From positions 109,112 to 173,111 of the forward strand of contig PLNT01000011.1 in the NCBI GenBank assembly GCA_003141895.1: DNA of 64,000 bases, given 5' to 3'. Origin of the DNA: Bacteroidales bacterium. Lineage in GTDB: Bacteria; Bacteroidota; Bacteroidia; Bacteroidales; VadinHA17. Positions 47,951 through 56,464 of the stretch are shown here, one piece after another. Numbering within the stretch: the first letter of the stretch is position 1; each line of letters opens with the position of its first letter. The position numbers were made by a program, and so were the translations under genes. The notes below the pieces were generated by a model. That model made no database searches. It was not told the origin of the DNA and worked only from the letters and a program-made list of their open reading frames with translations.

Positions 47951-49792
47951 ATGGCATTCTATACATCCTCAGTTATTAACATTGGCCCTATCCCTCTCGG
48001 TGGTGACTTTCCCATCCGTATACAGTCAATGACTAACTCCGATACACTCGATACAAAAGCATCTGTTGCCCAGTGTATACGGATTATTGAGGCAGGAGCT
48101 GATTTTGTACGACTAACCGCACAGGGTATAAGGGAGGCAGAGAATCTTGCTGTTATAAAAAAGGAACTTCGCAAATCAGGATATTATACCCCTCTGATAG
48201 CTGATATCCATTTTAATCCCGCCGCTGCAGAAATAGCTGCCCGGCTGGTTGAAAAAGTCCGGATTAATCCGGGCAATTATGCTGATAAAAGGGCATCCTT
48301 TGAAATAAAGGAGTTTACTGATAGAGAATATGAAGAGGAACTTGAGAGAATTCACACTAAACTGTTTCCCCTGATAAATATCTGCCGTGAGAATAAAACT
48401 GTTATACGAATCGGAATAAATCATGGTTCTCTCTCAGACAGGATAATGACCCGGTTTGGCAATACACCTGAGGGAATGGTTTTCTCTGCACTTGAGTTTA
48501 TCAGAGTATTCAGGTCAGAGAACTTCGAAGATCTCGTGCTTTCAATGAAATCGTCTGACACAGCCGTAATGATACAGGCTACCCGGTTACTGGTAAAGAT
48601 GATGCAGAGCGAACACCTGTCCTATCCGTTACATCTTGGTGTTACTGAAGCCGGAGAAGGTGAGGATGGAAGAATCAGATCTGCTGCCGGAATAGGGGCC
48701 CTGCTGGCTGAAGGTATTGGCGATACGATACGGGTTTCTCTTTCAGAAGATCCGGAAAAAGAAATTCCGGTTGCACAGCAGCTTGTTGATTTTTATCCGA
48801 GAGGAATTTCCGCTAAGTCCCCTCCAGAAATGGTTACATTTAAAACTCCATCGGTCAAACCTGAAATTCTAAAGAGTGTAAATGGTCCGCTGGTTATCTC
48901 TGATCTGACATCGTTTCCTGTATCCCGGACAGACATATATGAGCATGCAGGATTTATTTATGATCCGGTTTCTTTGCAACTTCGTAAAACAGACGGTTCT
49001 GCAGATCTGATATTAATTAATAACCGTCCGGATAAAATTCCTGAAAATGTTCCTCTTTTAGTTCCGGAAACAAACTGGAATGAGAAGGAGGATAACAAAA
49101 CTTATCCGGTGTTCTCTCCGGAAACTTTTTCTGAAACTGTTACAAAATCCGGAAAACTAAATATTCTGATAACCGATCCTTCAGTAAATAATGCATATCT
49201 GGAAACTCCAGATACCGATACGACACTTTTAATCTTCAGCTTTGATACTGAAAAATCGCTTTACGAAGCTGATTATTTTCTCAATTCTCTGGAAAAAAAT
49301 AACCTTAGATTTAATGTAATACTCAGTCCTCTGTTTCATGAAAACAATCTTGAAGCACTTCAGATCAAGGCTTCAGCACTTCTTGGCCGCTATGTTCTGG
49401 ATAAAAGGATTGCGGGGATTTGTATAAGAAATACAGGGCAAGTAGAATGCAAAACCGTTACTACTCTTTCATTTTCAATACTTCAGTGCACCGAAACCCG
49501 GATTACAAGAACAATGTATTTGTCCTGCCCTACATGCGGCCGTACAAAATTCAATCTGCAGGAATCGGTCAGAAAAGTAAAAGAAGCGACCGGGCATCTG
49601 AAAGGGCTCAAAATAGCAATAATGGGATGCATCGTAAATGGTCCCGGGGAAATGGCAGGTGCGGATTATGGTTATGTAGGCGCAGCTGCTGGTAAGGTTC
49701 ATATTTATAAGGGAACAATACCGGTCCTGAAGAATGTGCCTGAGGAAGTGGCTGTGAAGGAATTGTTGAAGGTGATTGAAAAGGATTATTAA
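47951..49792 (+). CDS. ispG: 4-Hydroxy-3-methylbut-2-enyl diphosphate synthase (flavodoxin/ferredoxin type), long form
   Basis: Iron-sulfur enzyme of the MEP isoprenoid pathway. The 613-residue protein has the TIM-barrel start VINIGPIPLGGDFPIRIQSMTNSDT and the cluster-binding C-terminal CPTCGRTKFNL and GCIVNGPGEMAGADYGYVG. Between them lies a large insert (about residues 270-500), as in the long IspG of Bacteroidota, Chlamydiae and plants. Starts 17 bases after the DUF559 stop. Confidence 0.95.
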   Translation: MAFYTSSVINIGPIPLGGDFPIRIQSMTNSDTLDTKASVAQCIRIIEAGADFVRLTAQGIREAENLAVIKKELRKSGYYTPLIADIHFNPAAAEIAARLVEKVRINPGNYADKRASFEIKEFTDREYEEELERIHTKLFPLINICRENKTVIRIGINHGSLSDRIMTRFGNTPEGMVFSALEFIRVFRSENFEDLVLSMKSSDTAVMIQATRLLVKMMQSEHLSYPLHLGVTEAGEGEDGRIRSAAGIGALLAEGIGDTIRVSLSEDPEKEIPVAQQLVDFYPRGISAKSPPEMVTFKTPSVKPEILKSVNGPLVISDLTSFPVSRTDIYEHAGFIYDPVSLQLRKTDGSADLILINNRPDKIPENVPLLVPETNWNEKEDNKTYPVFSPETFSETVTKSGKLNILITDPSVNNAYLETPDTDTTLLIFSFDTEKSLYEADYFLNSLEKNNLRFNVILSPLFHENNLEALQIKASALLGRYVLDKRIAGICIRNTGQVECKTVTTLSFSILQCTETRITRTMYLSCPTCGRTKFNLQESVRKVKEATGHLKGLKIAIMGCIVNGPGEMAGADYGYVGAAAGKVHIYKGTIPVLKNVPEEVAVKELLKVIEKDY

Positions 49793-51925
49793 TTATTCAG
49801 CCAACCTGTAATCCAACTGCTTTTTCTGAAGATCTGCCTTCACAACTACAATATTAACCCGGTCGCCAAGAGTATAGACTTTCCCTGTTGATCTTCCTTT
49901 AATACAGTAGTTCTCCTCATCATATTCATAAAAATCATCAGCGAGTTCACGAATATGAATCATACCTTCACACTGATTTTCAACAATTTCCACATATATT
50001 CCCCATTCAGTTACACCCGAGATGACTCCCTCAAATACTTTTCCAGTTTTATCGCTCATATACTCCACCTGCTTGTACTTCACCGATGCTCTTTCTGCCT
50101 CAGCGGCGAGCCTTTCCATTTTAGAAGAGTGGTCACATAGTTTTTCATACTTATCCTTGTTCCCCGGATTTTCCTCTGCCAGGTAAGCAGACAACAGCCG
50201 GTGCACCATCATATCGGGATACCGGCGTATTGGCGAAGTAAAATGTGTGTAATATTTAAAAGATAACCCGTAATGCCCGATATTATCTGTCGAATAAATG
50301 GCTTTGGCCATCGATCTGAGAGCCAGGGTTTCAATAATATTCTGTTCCTTTTTCCCTACCACAGAGTGCAGCAATTTATTCATTGCCTTTGGCAGTGAAG
50401 TCTTATCATCCTCAATAAGTTTGTATCCGAACCGGGTTATAAAATGACTGAAATTACTGATCTTTTCAGGATCAGGTTTATCATGAATCCGGTAAACAAA
50501 AGTTTTTCCTCTGAGCTTCTTCCCGACATATTCTGCTACACGTTTATTGGCAAGCAACATAAACTCCTCGATGAGCTGATTTGCCGTTCCCATCTCACGG
50601 AATTTTATACCAAGCGGTTTCCCTTGTTCATCAAGATCAAATCTCACCTCGACCTTTTCAAAAGCAAAGGCCCCTGTAGCAAATCTTTTGGTTCTGAGCT
50701 GCTGTGCGAGACGATGAAGCAACAATATCTCCTTCTTCATGTCGCCTTCGCCTGTATCAATCACTTGCTGAGCTTCAGTGTATGAGAATCTTTTATCCGA
50801 ATTAATAACAGTTCTTCCAAACCATTCATTAATTACCTCCGACTTATCATTTAATTCAAATACCGCTGAATATGTAAGCTTATCTTCAGCAGGACTCAGT
50901 GAACATATTTGATTTGAGAGACGTTCGGGAAGCATCGGTACAACTCTGTCAACCAGATAAATTGATGTGGCTCTTTGTTTTGCCTCCTCTTCAACCAGAG
51001 TGTCTGTTTTTACATAGTGTGTGACATCAGCAATATGGATCCCTACTTCCCAGTTGCCATTTTCGAGCTGTTTCAGAGAGAGTGCATCATCAAAATCTTT
51101 GGCGTCAGCCGGATCAATAGTGAATGTGGGCACATGGCGGAAATCACGCCTGATTTTTAAATCATTCTCTGTTATTCCATCCGGTATCTTTTCTGCTGCA
51201 GTTTCAACTTCTTCCGTAAAATTATAGGGAAGTTCAAATTCAGCAAGTATTGCATGCATCTCTGTTTCATGAAGACCCGGATAGCCAAGAACATTAATAA
51301 TTTCTGCTACAGGGTTTTTGGATTTCGGATCCCAGTCCACAACTTTTGCCACTGCTTTCTGACCCTGCTTTGCTCCATTAAGCTTAGATGTCGGAATGAA
51401 CAGGTCAAACGGCATGTTCTTATTATCAGGAATAAGAAATGCAAAGTTTGGCATGATCTCAACGGTACCAACAAACGAGGTCCTCCATCTTTCAATTATC
51501 TCAACTACCTCGCCTTCTGGTCGCGATCCTTTTCTCTTTGCATAAAGCCACACCTTAACCTTATCGCCATGCAGGGCAGTCTTCAGGTTTTTAGCTGTTA
51601 CAAATACATCTTCCTCAAGGTCATCAGTTGAGATAAATCCATATCCCATACGGGTCATGTCAACAGTTCCGGTGATATAACCTTTTGTAACTTTTGCCTT
51701 GTATTTACCATGGTCTATTTCCTGAACACTGCCATGTTTGGTAAGCTCCTTTAATATATTTGATATAACCTGTCTGCCGGCATCATCGGTAATATTAAGC
51801 CTTCTGGCTATCTGTTTATAATTAAACCCCTGTTCGGGGCTTTTTGTTAATGTTGCAAGTATTTGTCCTTCAATAGATTCCTTCGAAATGCCGGAATCTC
51901 TTTTGCCAGTACCCTTTTTACTCAT
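49793..51925 (-). CDS. rnr: Ribonuclease R
   Basis: Processive 3'-5' exoribonuclease of the RNB family. From ATG 51925 the protein is 710 residues, starting MSKKGTGKRDSG and followed by an N-terminal HTH, cold-shock domains, the RNB core (TIDPADAKDFDDALSLK with four metal-binding Asp; HYGLSFKYYTHFTSPIRRYPDMMVHR) and a C-terminal S1 domain (GKVFEGVISGVTEWGIYVEI). The track start at 52090 would place translation upstream of the predicted promoter and into the divergent pqqD-like gene; a -7 element at 51938-51945 supports 51925. Confidence 0.96.
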   Translation of the reverse strand: MSKKGTGKRDSGISKESIEGQILATLTKSPEQGFNYKQIARRLNITDDAGRQVISNILKELTKHGSVQEIDHGKYKAKVTKGYITGTVDMTRMGYGFISTDDLEEDVFVTAKNLKTALHGDKVKVWLYAKRKGSRPEGEVVEIIERWRTSFVGTVEIMPNFAFLIPDNKNMPFDLFIPTSKLNGAKQGQKAVAKVVDWDPKSKNPVAEIINVLGYPGLHETEMHAILAEFELPYNFTEEVETAAEKIPDGITENDLKIRRDFRHVPTFTIDPADAKDFDDALSLKQLENGNWEVGIHIADVTHYVKTDTLVEEEAKQRATSIYLVDRVVPMLPERLSNQICSLSPAEDKLTYSAVFELNDKSEVINEWFGRTVINSDKRFSYTEAQQVIDTGEGDMKKEILLLHRLAQQLRTKRFATGAFAFEKVEVRFDLDEQGKPLGIKFREMGTANQLIEEFMLLANKRVAEYVGKKLRGKTFVYRIHDKPDPEKISNFSHFITRFGYKLIEDDKTSLPKAMNKLLHSVVGKKEQNIIETLALRSMAKAIYSTDNIGHYGLSFKYYTHFTSPIRRYPDMMVHRLLSAYLAEENPGNKDKYEKLCDHSSKMERLAAEAERASVKYKQVEYMSDKTGKVFEGVISGVTEWGIYVEIVENQCEGMIHIRELADDFYEYDEENYCIKGRSTGKVYTLGDRVNIVVVKADLQKKQLDYRLAE

Positions 51926-51937
51926 AATTCGTTTTTG

Positions 51938-51945
51938 CAAAGGTA
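51938..51945 (-). promoter_or_regulatory. Predicted -7 element of rnr
   Basis: TACCTTTG on the - strand, 12 bases upstream of the preferred start codon. It implies a very short leader. Confidence 0.55.
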
Positions 51946-51969
51946 CCAAAAATGAACCATTAATTTTAA

Positions 51970-51977
51970 TACATTTG
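51970..51977 (+). promoter_or_regulatory. Predicted -7 element of the PqqD-like gene
   Basis: TACATTTG, 18 bases upstream of ATG 51996. It lies 24 bases from the divergent rnr element. Confidence 0.55.
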
Positions 51978-51995
51978 GCTGATAATCGGATTGTC

Positions 51996-52280
51996 ATGAC
52001 GGGTTTGAAAACAATAGTCTCCCATTCTGCTTCAATAGTTACCCGAAAAACCGGAAATGAGTATGTACTTGTTCCTATTACAAATAACATTGCTGATATG
52101 AACAGTGTTTATACACTTAATGAAACCGGTGCTTTTATTTGGGATCAGATTGACGGAAATAGAACTTTGCAAGAGATTATTTCTACTTTAACGGCTGAAT
52201 ATGAAATTGATTCCTCAAATGCAGAGAAAGATGTTTTTGCTTTTGTTGACAATATGAGTAAGTATCTTATTATACATTAA
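51996..52280 (+). CDS. PqqD family peptide-recognition protein
   Basis: A 94-residue PqqD-type protein (RRE fold), which in RiPP clusters binds precursor peptides and delivers them to modifying enzymes. It has the family's VYTLNETGAFIWDQIDGNRTLQEIISTLTAEYEID and a C-terminal helix ending FVDNMSKYLIIH. The track start at 51888 would overlap rnr; ATG 51996 follows a predicted promoter. About 200 bases of repeats separate it from the kinase-like gene. No precursor gene could be identified. Confidence 0.82.
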   Translation: MTGLKTIVSHSASIVTRKTGNEYVLVPITNNIADMNSVYTLNETGAFIWDQIDGNRTLQEIISTLTAEYEIDSSNAEKDVFAFVDNMSKYLIIH

Positions 52281-52321
52281 TTACGTAATTTTACGTTTGG
52301 GTTTTTGTTGCCACCAATTGT

Positions 52322-52418
52322 GACACCTCTCCCCAACCCCTCCCCCAGGGGGGAGTGGCTTGAAACAACGGTTTTATTCCCCCTTCTCTCCTGGGAGAAG
52401 GGGGTAAGGGGGATGAGG
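52322..52418. repeat. REP-like palindromes between the pqqD-like and kinase-like genes
   Basis: cctctccccaacccctcccccaggggggag and a second cccccttctctcctgggagaagggggtaaggggga. They are separated by about 20 bases. The remaining gap holds no ORF I could support. Confidence 0.7.
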
Positions 52419-52488
52419 TTAAAAAACTGAAGGAAGGATTAAGTAGGTAAAGGTTTAGAGAGTTGAAGAAGAGAGAATTCTTAAGAAA

Positions 52489-53376
52489 ATGAGGAATTAT
52501 AATCTAAAAATAGCGGGGTATAATATCGGGTTTGAATCATCATCGAACGGTCCGGATCTTAAACCATCCGCCAAATTCCTCAAAAACATACACGACAATA
52601 ATGGATCGGATATTCTTATCCGTGTTCACTCTGAATCTTTCAATCTGCCAACGGGTGCAGAAAGAGTTTTTCGTGCGCCATATGTTGAAGAGATAAACGG
52701 TATAAAATTCAATAATGAGACTAACTTCTGGAGTGTCTGGAAATACAAGTCAGAGTTGTATATATGGACGATCTTCCCTCTTTCTTCCACAGAAAAAAAT
52801 GCCGTGCTGAAGTTTTCACTAACCTCAATGGAATGGGATCTCTGGATCTATAGTTCCCAGGATGAAACTGATCCATTGGAATATCCGCTTGATGGACTTA
52901 TCCTTTATTATATCACTGTGATAAACGGAGATATTATGATCCATGCCTCGGGAATTAACAATGCGGGCCACGGCTACATCTTCAGCGGAATATCCGGAAA
53001 AGGTAAATCTACAATGTCCAGACTCTGGGAAAATTCCGGAGCAAGAGTAATCCACGACGACAGGCTTATTTTAAGAAATACTGGAAATGGTTACAGGATG
53101 TACAATACACCTGTTTATAATAATGATGAACCCCGTGAATCAATCCTCAGCAAGATCTTCATTATTGAGCATGGCCCCGAAAATAAACTTATTCCTTTAA
53201 AAGGCGCTAACGCAGTTACCCAGGTGATGGCAAACTGCATTCAACATAACTGGGGACCTGATATTATTGCCAGACTGCTGGGTTCTATTTCGATAATGTG
53301 CGGGGCAATCCCTACTTACAAGCTTATTTTCAAGCCTGACAGAAGTGTAATTGACCTGATTTTAGAAAATGAGTAA
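52489..53376 (+). CDS. HPr-kinase-like (HprK-type) P-loop protein
   Basis: A 295-residue protein with a C-terminal HprK-type kinase fold. The P-loop is GISGKGKST (167-175). It is followed by ARVIHDDRLILR with a DD pair near residue 190 and the YNTPVYNNDEP segment, as in serine kinases associated with RiPP (lasso-type) clusters. The N-terminal 140 residues are less recognisable. Adjacent PqqD-like and ABC genes support a peptide-maturation or export context. The substrate is unknown. It overlaps the ABC gene by eight bases. Confidence 0.8.
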   Translation: MRNYNLKIAGYNIGFESSSNGPDLKPSAKFLKNIHDNNGSDILIRVHSESFNLPTGAERVFRAPYVEEINGIKFNNETNFWSVWKYKSELYIWTIFPLSSTEKNAVLKFSLTSMEWDLWIYSSQDETDPLEYPLDGLILYYITVINGDIMIHASGINNAGHGYIFSGISGKGKSTMSRLWENSGARVIHDDRLILRNTGNGYRMYNTPVYNNDEPRESILSKIFIIEHGPENKLIPLKGANAVTQVMANCIQHNWGPDIIARLLGSISIMCGAIPTYKLIFKPDRSVIDLILENE

Positions 53377-55186
53377 GTTACTGAGCGCAAAGAACGCAAA
53401 GTTAATGAAAGAGAAAATTAACCTGTTTGGAGAATCGTTAAAGCTTGTCTGGAAAAGCGCCCCGGGATGGACATTTACAAATATTGTAATGTCTGTTTTA
53501 AGGAGCGTATTCCCATTATTGCTTATCTGGCTTCTGAAAGAGGTTGTTGATGATGTAACAAGGGCTACCACTTCTCTATCGCAGAATATTAATCTTGTCT
53601 GGCCAATAGCAGCCGTGGCAGTGATATGGTTTCTCGATGAAGCCTCGTCTGACTTTAGTGGTTATGTCAGGAAAAAACAAGCAATGAAGCTCGAGATATA
53701 TATGTATGGGCTGCTGCATTTTAAAGCTATAAGGCTCGACCTGATCAATTTTGAACGTCCCGAATATTTCGATTGTCTTACCCGTGCATCAAGAGAAGCT
53801 CCATGGCGTCCGAACAGCATCCTTAATAATCTTGTATCGATGCTCCGGGGACTGCTTTCACTGTTACTTATGGCAGGACTTATTTTTACGCTTCACTGGA
53901 CACTCGCAGTACTGTTGCTGGTCGCAAATATACCAGGAATATGGCTGCGTCTGCATTATGCTGATATCCTCTATAATTTTCAGAAGCAGCAAACGCCTGA
54001 ATCGAGAAAATCGTCTTATTTTAACTGGCTTCTTACTGGAGACAGACCTTCCAGAGAGCTGAGACTTTTCGGGCTTGGAAATTATTTTATCGACCTGTTT
54101 AAAAAATCGTTCATGAAACAAAAGCAGGAAGAGATCGATATTATTAAAAGAAGGACGTTTATCGAACTAATATCTAATCTTTTCAAAGCGTCAGCCCTGT
54201 TAATTACTCTTTTGTTTATCGCACACCTCACAATAAGCAGGAAACTAACTCTGGGTCAGATGACCATGTTTCTACTTGCATTCAGGCAGGGCATGATTTA
54301 TATTAAAGATCTGTTTGGTTCAATGGCCGGTCTTTATGAAGATAGTCTTTTCATAGATGATACCTTTGAATTTCTGAATCTTAAAGAAAATGTTACAGCT
54401 GCTGAACCGGTTATAAAGACAGGATCCTTAAAGAAAAAAATATCTGTGGAAAATCTATCTTTCACTTATCCCGGAAATAATTTCAGTGCAATCAATAATG
54501 TTTCCTTCGAAATTAAAAAGGGAGAAATCATAGCACTTGTGGGACCTAACGGTGCCGGTAAAAGTACCCTGGTAAGGTTGTTATGCAGGTTTTATGATCC
54601 GGATTCGGGAAATGTAAAATATGACGGGCAGAATATCAGGAATATCGATCCCGAAGAATACAGAAAGCAATTTTCAGTTGTTTTTCAGGATTTTATGCTT
54701 TACAATCTTTCTGCAGGAGAAAATATCCGCATGGGAAATATTGATGAAAAAAATCCTGAAGATAAGATTAGATCATCAGCTAAAACTACAGGTGTACATG
54801 ACCTTATTGACCATTTGCCTAATGGTTATGAAACAATTATCGGAAACCTGTTTGATGACAGTCGTGAACTAAGCTGGGGGGAATGGCAGAAAATCGCTCT
54901 GGCAAGGGCCCTTTTCAGGGATGCTCCGGTTTTGATTCTCGATGAGCCCTCAAGTGCATTGGATGCGGATACTGAGTATGATATTTTCAGCCGTTTCCGT
55001 GAGATTGTAAAGGGTCGTACATCTATACTTATTAGTCACAGGTTTACAAATGTCAGTCTCGCTGACAGGATAATTGTTCTCGATAAGGGATCAATTGCCG
55101 AAACAGGCACTCATGATGAGTTAATGAGAAGACATGGAATCTATTTTACAATGTTTACTAAACAAAGCAGCCGGTTCAACAAGTAG
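53369..55186 (+). CDS. ABC exporter, fused permease-ATPase
   Basis: A 605-residue half-transporter: six-helix domain (residues 30-310) and an ATPase with Walker A GPNGAGKST near residue 390, Q-loop VVFQDFMLYN, Walker B VLILDEPSSALD and an H-loop ISHR. The signature motif reads LSWGEWQKIALARA, with Trp replacing the first Gly of LSGGE/Q. The first 12 residues of the track start are encoded by a repeat (gcgcaaagaacgcaaag); ATG 53405 (MKEKINLF) is an alternative start. Overlap with the kinase-like gene suggests co-translation. Confidence 0.88.
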   Translation: MSKLLSAKNAKLMKEKINLFGESLKLVWKSAPGWTFTNIVMSVLRSVFPLLLIWLLKEVVDDVTRATTSLSQNINLVWPIAAVAVIWFLDEASSDFSGYVRKKQAMKLEIYMYGLLHFKAIRLDLINFERPEYFDCLTRASREAPWRPNSILNNLVSMLRGLLSLLLMAGLIFTLHWTLAVLLLVANIPGIWLRLHYADILYNFQKQQTPESRKSSYFNWLLTGDRPSRELRLFGLGNYFIDLFKKSFMKQKQEEIDIIKRRTFIELISNLFKASALLITLLFIAHLTISRKLTLGQMTMFLLAFRQGMIYIKDLFGSMAGLYEDSLFIDDTFEFLNLKENVTAAEPVIKTGSLKKKISVENLSFTYPGNNFSAINNVSFEIKKGEIIALVGPNGAGKSTLVRLLCRFYDPDSGNVKYDGQNIRNIDPEEYRKQFSVVFQDFMLYNLSAGENIRMGNIDEKNPEDKIRSSAKTTGVHDLIDHLPNGYETIIGNLFDDSRELSWGEWQKIALARALFRDAPVLILDEPSSALDADTEYDIFSRFREIVKGRTSILISHRFTNVSLADRIIVLDKGSIAETGTHDELMRRHGIYFTMFTKQSSRFNK

Positions 55187-55279
55187 GATTGGATTCTCTC
55201 TCTGTGCTTCTGGGTGCGTTGAAAAAGTCCTATTCTTCCACTTTTTTTCTTCTGAACCCTTCCCTTATCACCATAGTAA

Positions 55280-55500
55280 TGTAATTCTTCACAATTCATG
55301 TAACAAATTAATAATATCTTCTTTAACCTATAATCTTCATATGTGTTTTATCTGGGCTACCCCCTTCCCTCCCGATAGCTATCGGGACTTCCCCCACGGG
55401 GGAAGGAGCAAAATTATCCTTTCCCCCGTGGGGGAAATAAGAAAGGGGGTTTTTAAGTATAAAAACTTGTTTTCTGTTACCATAATTCTGAAGTGATACA
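55280..55500. mobile_element. MITE-like element, copy 4
   Basis: A 221-bp element after the ABC gene. Terminal inverted repeats of 26 bp (TGTAATTCTTCACAATT on the left; AATTCTGAAGTGATACA on the right) match at 19 of 26 positions. The palindromic interior is nearly identical to copy 3. The element occupies much of the 520-base gap between the ABC exporter and the small HTH gene. Confidence 0.75.
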
Positions 55501-55628
55501 TAGCTATCAATAGGGGTTCAAAAAACAAAAATTTCCCTTTTGAACAATCTCTGTATAAGTTTTTTAGGATCACTTTCAGGCAGAATAGGCAAAATCTTAG
55601 AATTTCTAAATAATTCCGAAAATATTTA

Positions 55629-55640
55629 CCAAATATTTGG
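55629..55640. promoter_or_regulatory. Perfect palindrome CCAAATATTTGG upstream of the small HTH gene
   Basis: A 12-bp perfect palindrome, 69 bases upstream of the HTH gene's ATG. Its symmetry and position could make it an operator for that protein, but this is an inference. Confidence 0.4.
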
Positions 55641-55708
55641 AAAATTGCCTTCTTTTTGTTTAATTTTATATTGAAAGTCAGGTTCGAAGTAATATTAAAT
55701 CTAAAATA

Positions 55709-55918
55709 ATGAACAAGTTTCAGAGAGATACTCTAAAGTTGAGGTTACTCAAACTTGTGGCGTTAAAAAGCACTGGAGCTCCTGCTGAGCTGGCTTTAAG
55801 ATTTGAGATAAGTGAAAGAAGCATAAAAAGGATGGTAAAAGAGATCCGTGAAGAAGGAACCGAAATCAGGTACAGCCCGACCAGGAGGTCGTATGTGACA
55901 GATGAAGAATATGAATAA
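55709..55918 (+). CDS. Small helix-turn-helix protein
   Basis: A 69-residue protein with an HTH_11/DeoR-like helix-turn-helix: LKLRLLKLVALKSTGAPAELALRFEISERSIKRMVKEIREEG and a C-terminal wing-like IRYSPTRRSYV. It is a plausible small DNA-binding regulator; target unknown. It is separated from both neighbours by repeats and noncoding DNA. Confidence 0.75.
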   Translation: MNKFQRDTLKLRLLKLVALKSTGAPAELALRFEISERSIKRMVKEIREEGTEIRYSPTRRSYVTDEEYE

Positions 55919-56094
55919 ATATGTTGTATAACATATCAATTCTTCATTTTTCTGTCCCTGTCGTTTTTTAAACTTGCATTATATAGTCATTGTCAACGGT
56001 AAATTAATGGGTTTTAATTTAGTAAATATCAGTGTTGCGATGCATGTGAATCAAGGGATTCTGAGGAGATCTGGCTATTGAGCATTATCAAGTT

Positions 56095-56102
56095 TATATT
56101 TG
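56095..56102 (+). promoter_or_regulatory. Predicted -7 element of a small RNA
   Basis: TATATTTG fits TAnnTTTG and is followed about 90 bases later by a terminator. A TTG at 56078-56080 is only 14 bases upstream, so the -33 part is not canonical. Confidence 0.4.
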
Positions 56103-56108
56103 TCCTCG

Positions 56109-56192
56109 CTGCAGTTTTCGTGCATTAGTCTGGTCATCCTGACCGGAACCCTGTCCCCGGGAGATTGCTGACTACTTCCGGGGATTTTTTTA
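56109..56192 (+). ncRNA. Candidate small RNA with terminator
   Basis: A stretch of about 85 bases between the small HTH gene and the giant protein gene. It has a predicted -7 element upstream, a hairpin ggtca-tcc-tgacc, and a terminator: gtccccgg, a 17-base loop, ccggggatttttt. No ORF of note. I compared it with 4.5S/SRP and found no match to the GGAAG loop. The rest of the 545-base gap holds repeats. Confidence 0.45.
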
Positions 56193-56279
56193 ATAGCAGG
56201 TAGCAATTGAAGAAATGTTCAATCTGGTTGAACATATGTGGAGATCTTTGAGGTCAGTGAATAAGTCCCTCCAGTTTTT

Positions 56280-56308
56280 TACCCCCAAACCCCCTAAAGG
56301 GGGCTTAA
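56280..56308. repeat. REP-like palindrome
   Basis: acccccaaaccccctaaagggggctt, another copy of the C-run/taaa/G-run repeat. Confidence 0.65.
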
Positions 56309-56409
56309 AAAAAAGTTGTCAGGGGTGAGGTAGATCAAAAAAAAAGCCCTCCTCTCAACGGGCCTTTTATATGAGCCTATGTTTATTTTGATGAAGAGCA
56401 TGTAAGAAC

Positions 56410-56462
56410 CCTAAGCCCCCCCTGCCTACCGGCAGGCAGGCATATGGGGGGTTGGGGGGTCT
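56410..56462. repeat. REP-like palindrome with gcctaccggcaggc core
   Basis: agccccccctgcctaccgg / caggcaggcatatggggggttggggggt lies between the candidate RNA and the end of the giant gene. It directly abuts its stop codon. Confidence 0.7.
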
Positions 56463-56464
56463 AC

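Noticed and set aside
51926-52090. N-terminal extension of rnr
   Set aside because: It would be translated from upstream of the predicted promoter and antisense to the PqqD-like gene; MSKKGTGK at 51925 is preferred.
51996-55186. A lasso-peptide biosynthetic cluster
   Set aside because: No B2 protease, cyclase or precursor gene is visible, so only the three-gene cassette is claimed.
55134-55496. 120-aa ORF in the track after the ABC gene
   Set aside because: It runs through the MITE-like element and overlaps the exporter end in another frame; no family resemblance.
56109-56192. 4.5S/SRP RNA
   Set aside because: The conserved GGAAG loop and AGCAGCC were not found in either strand.
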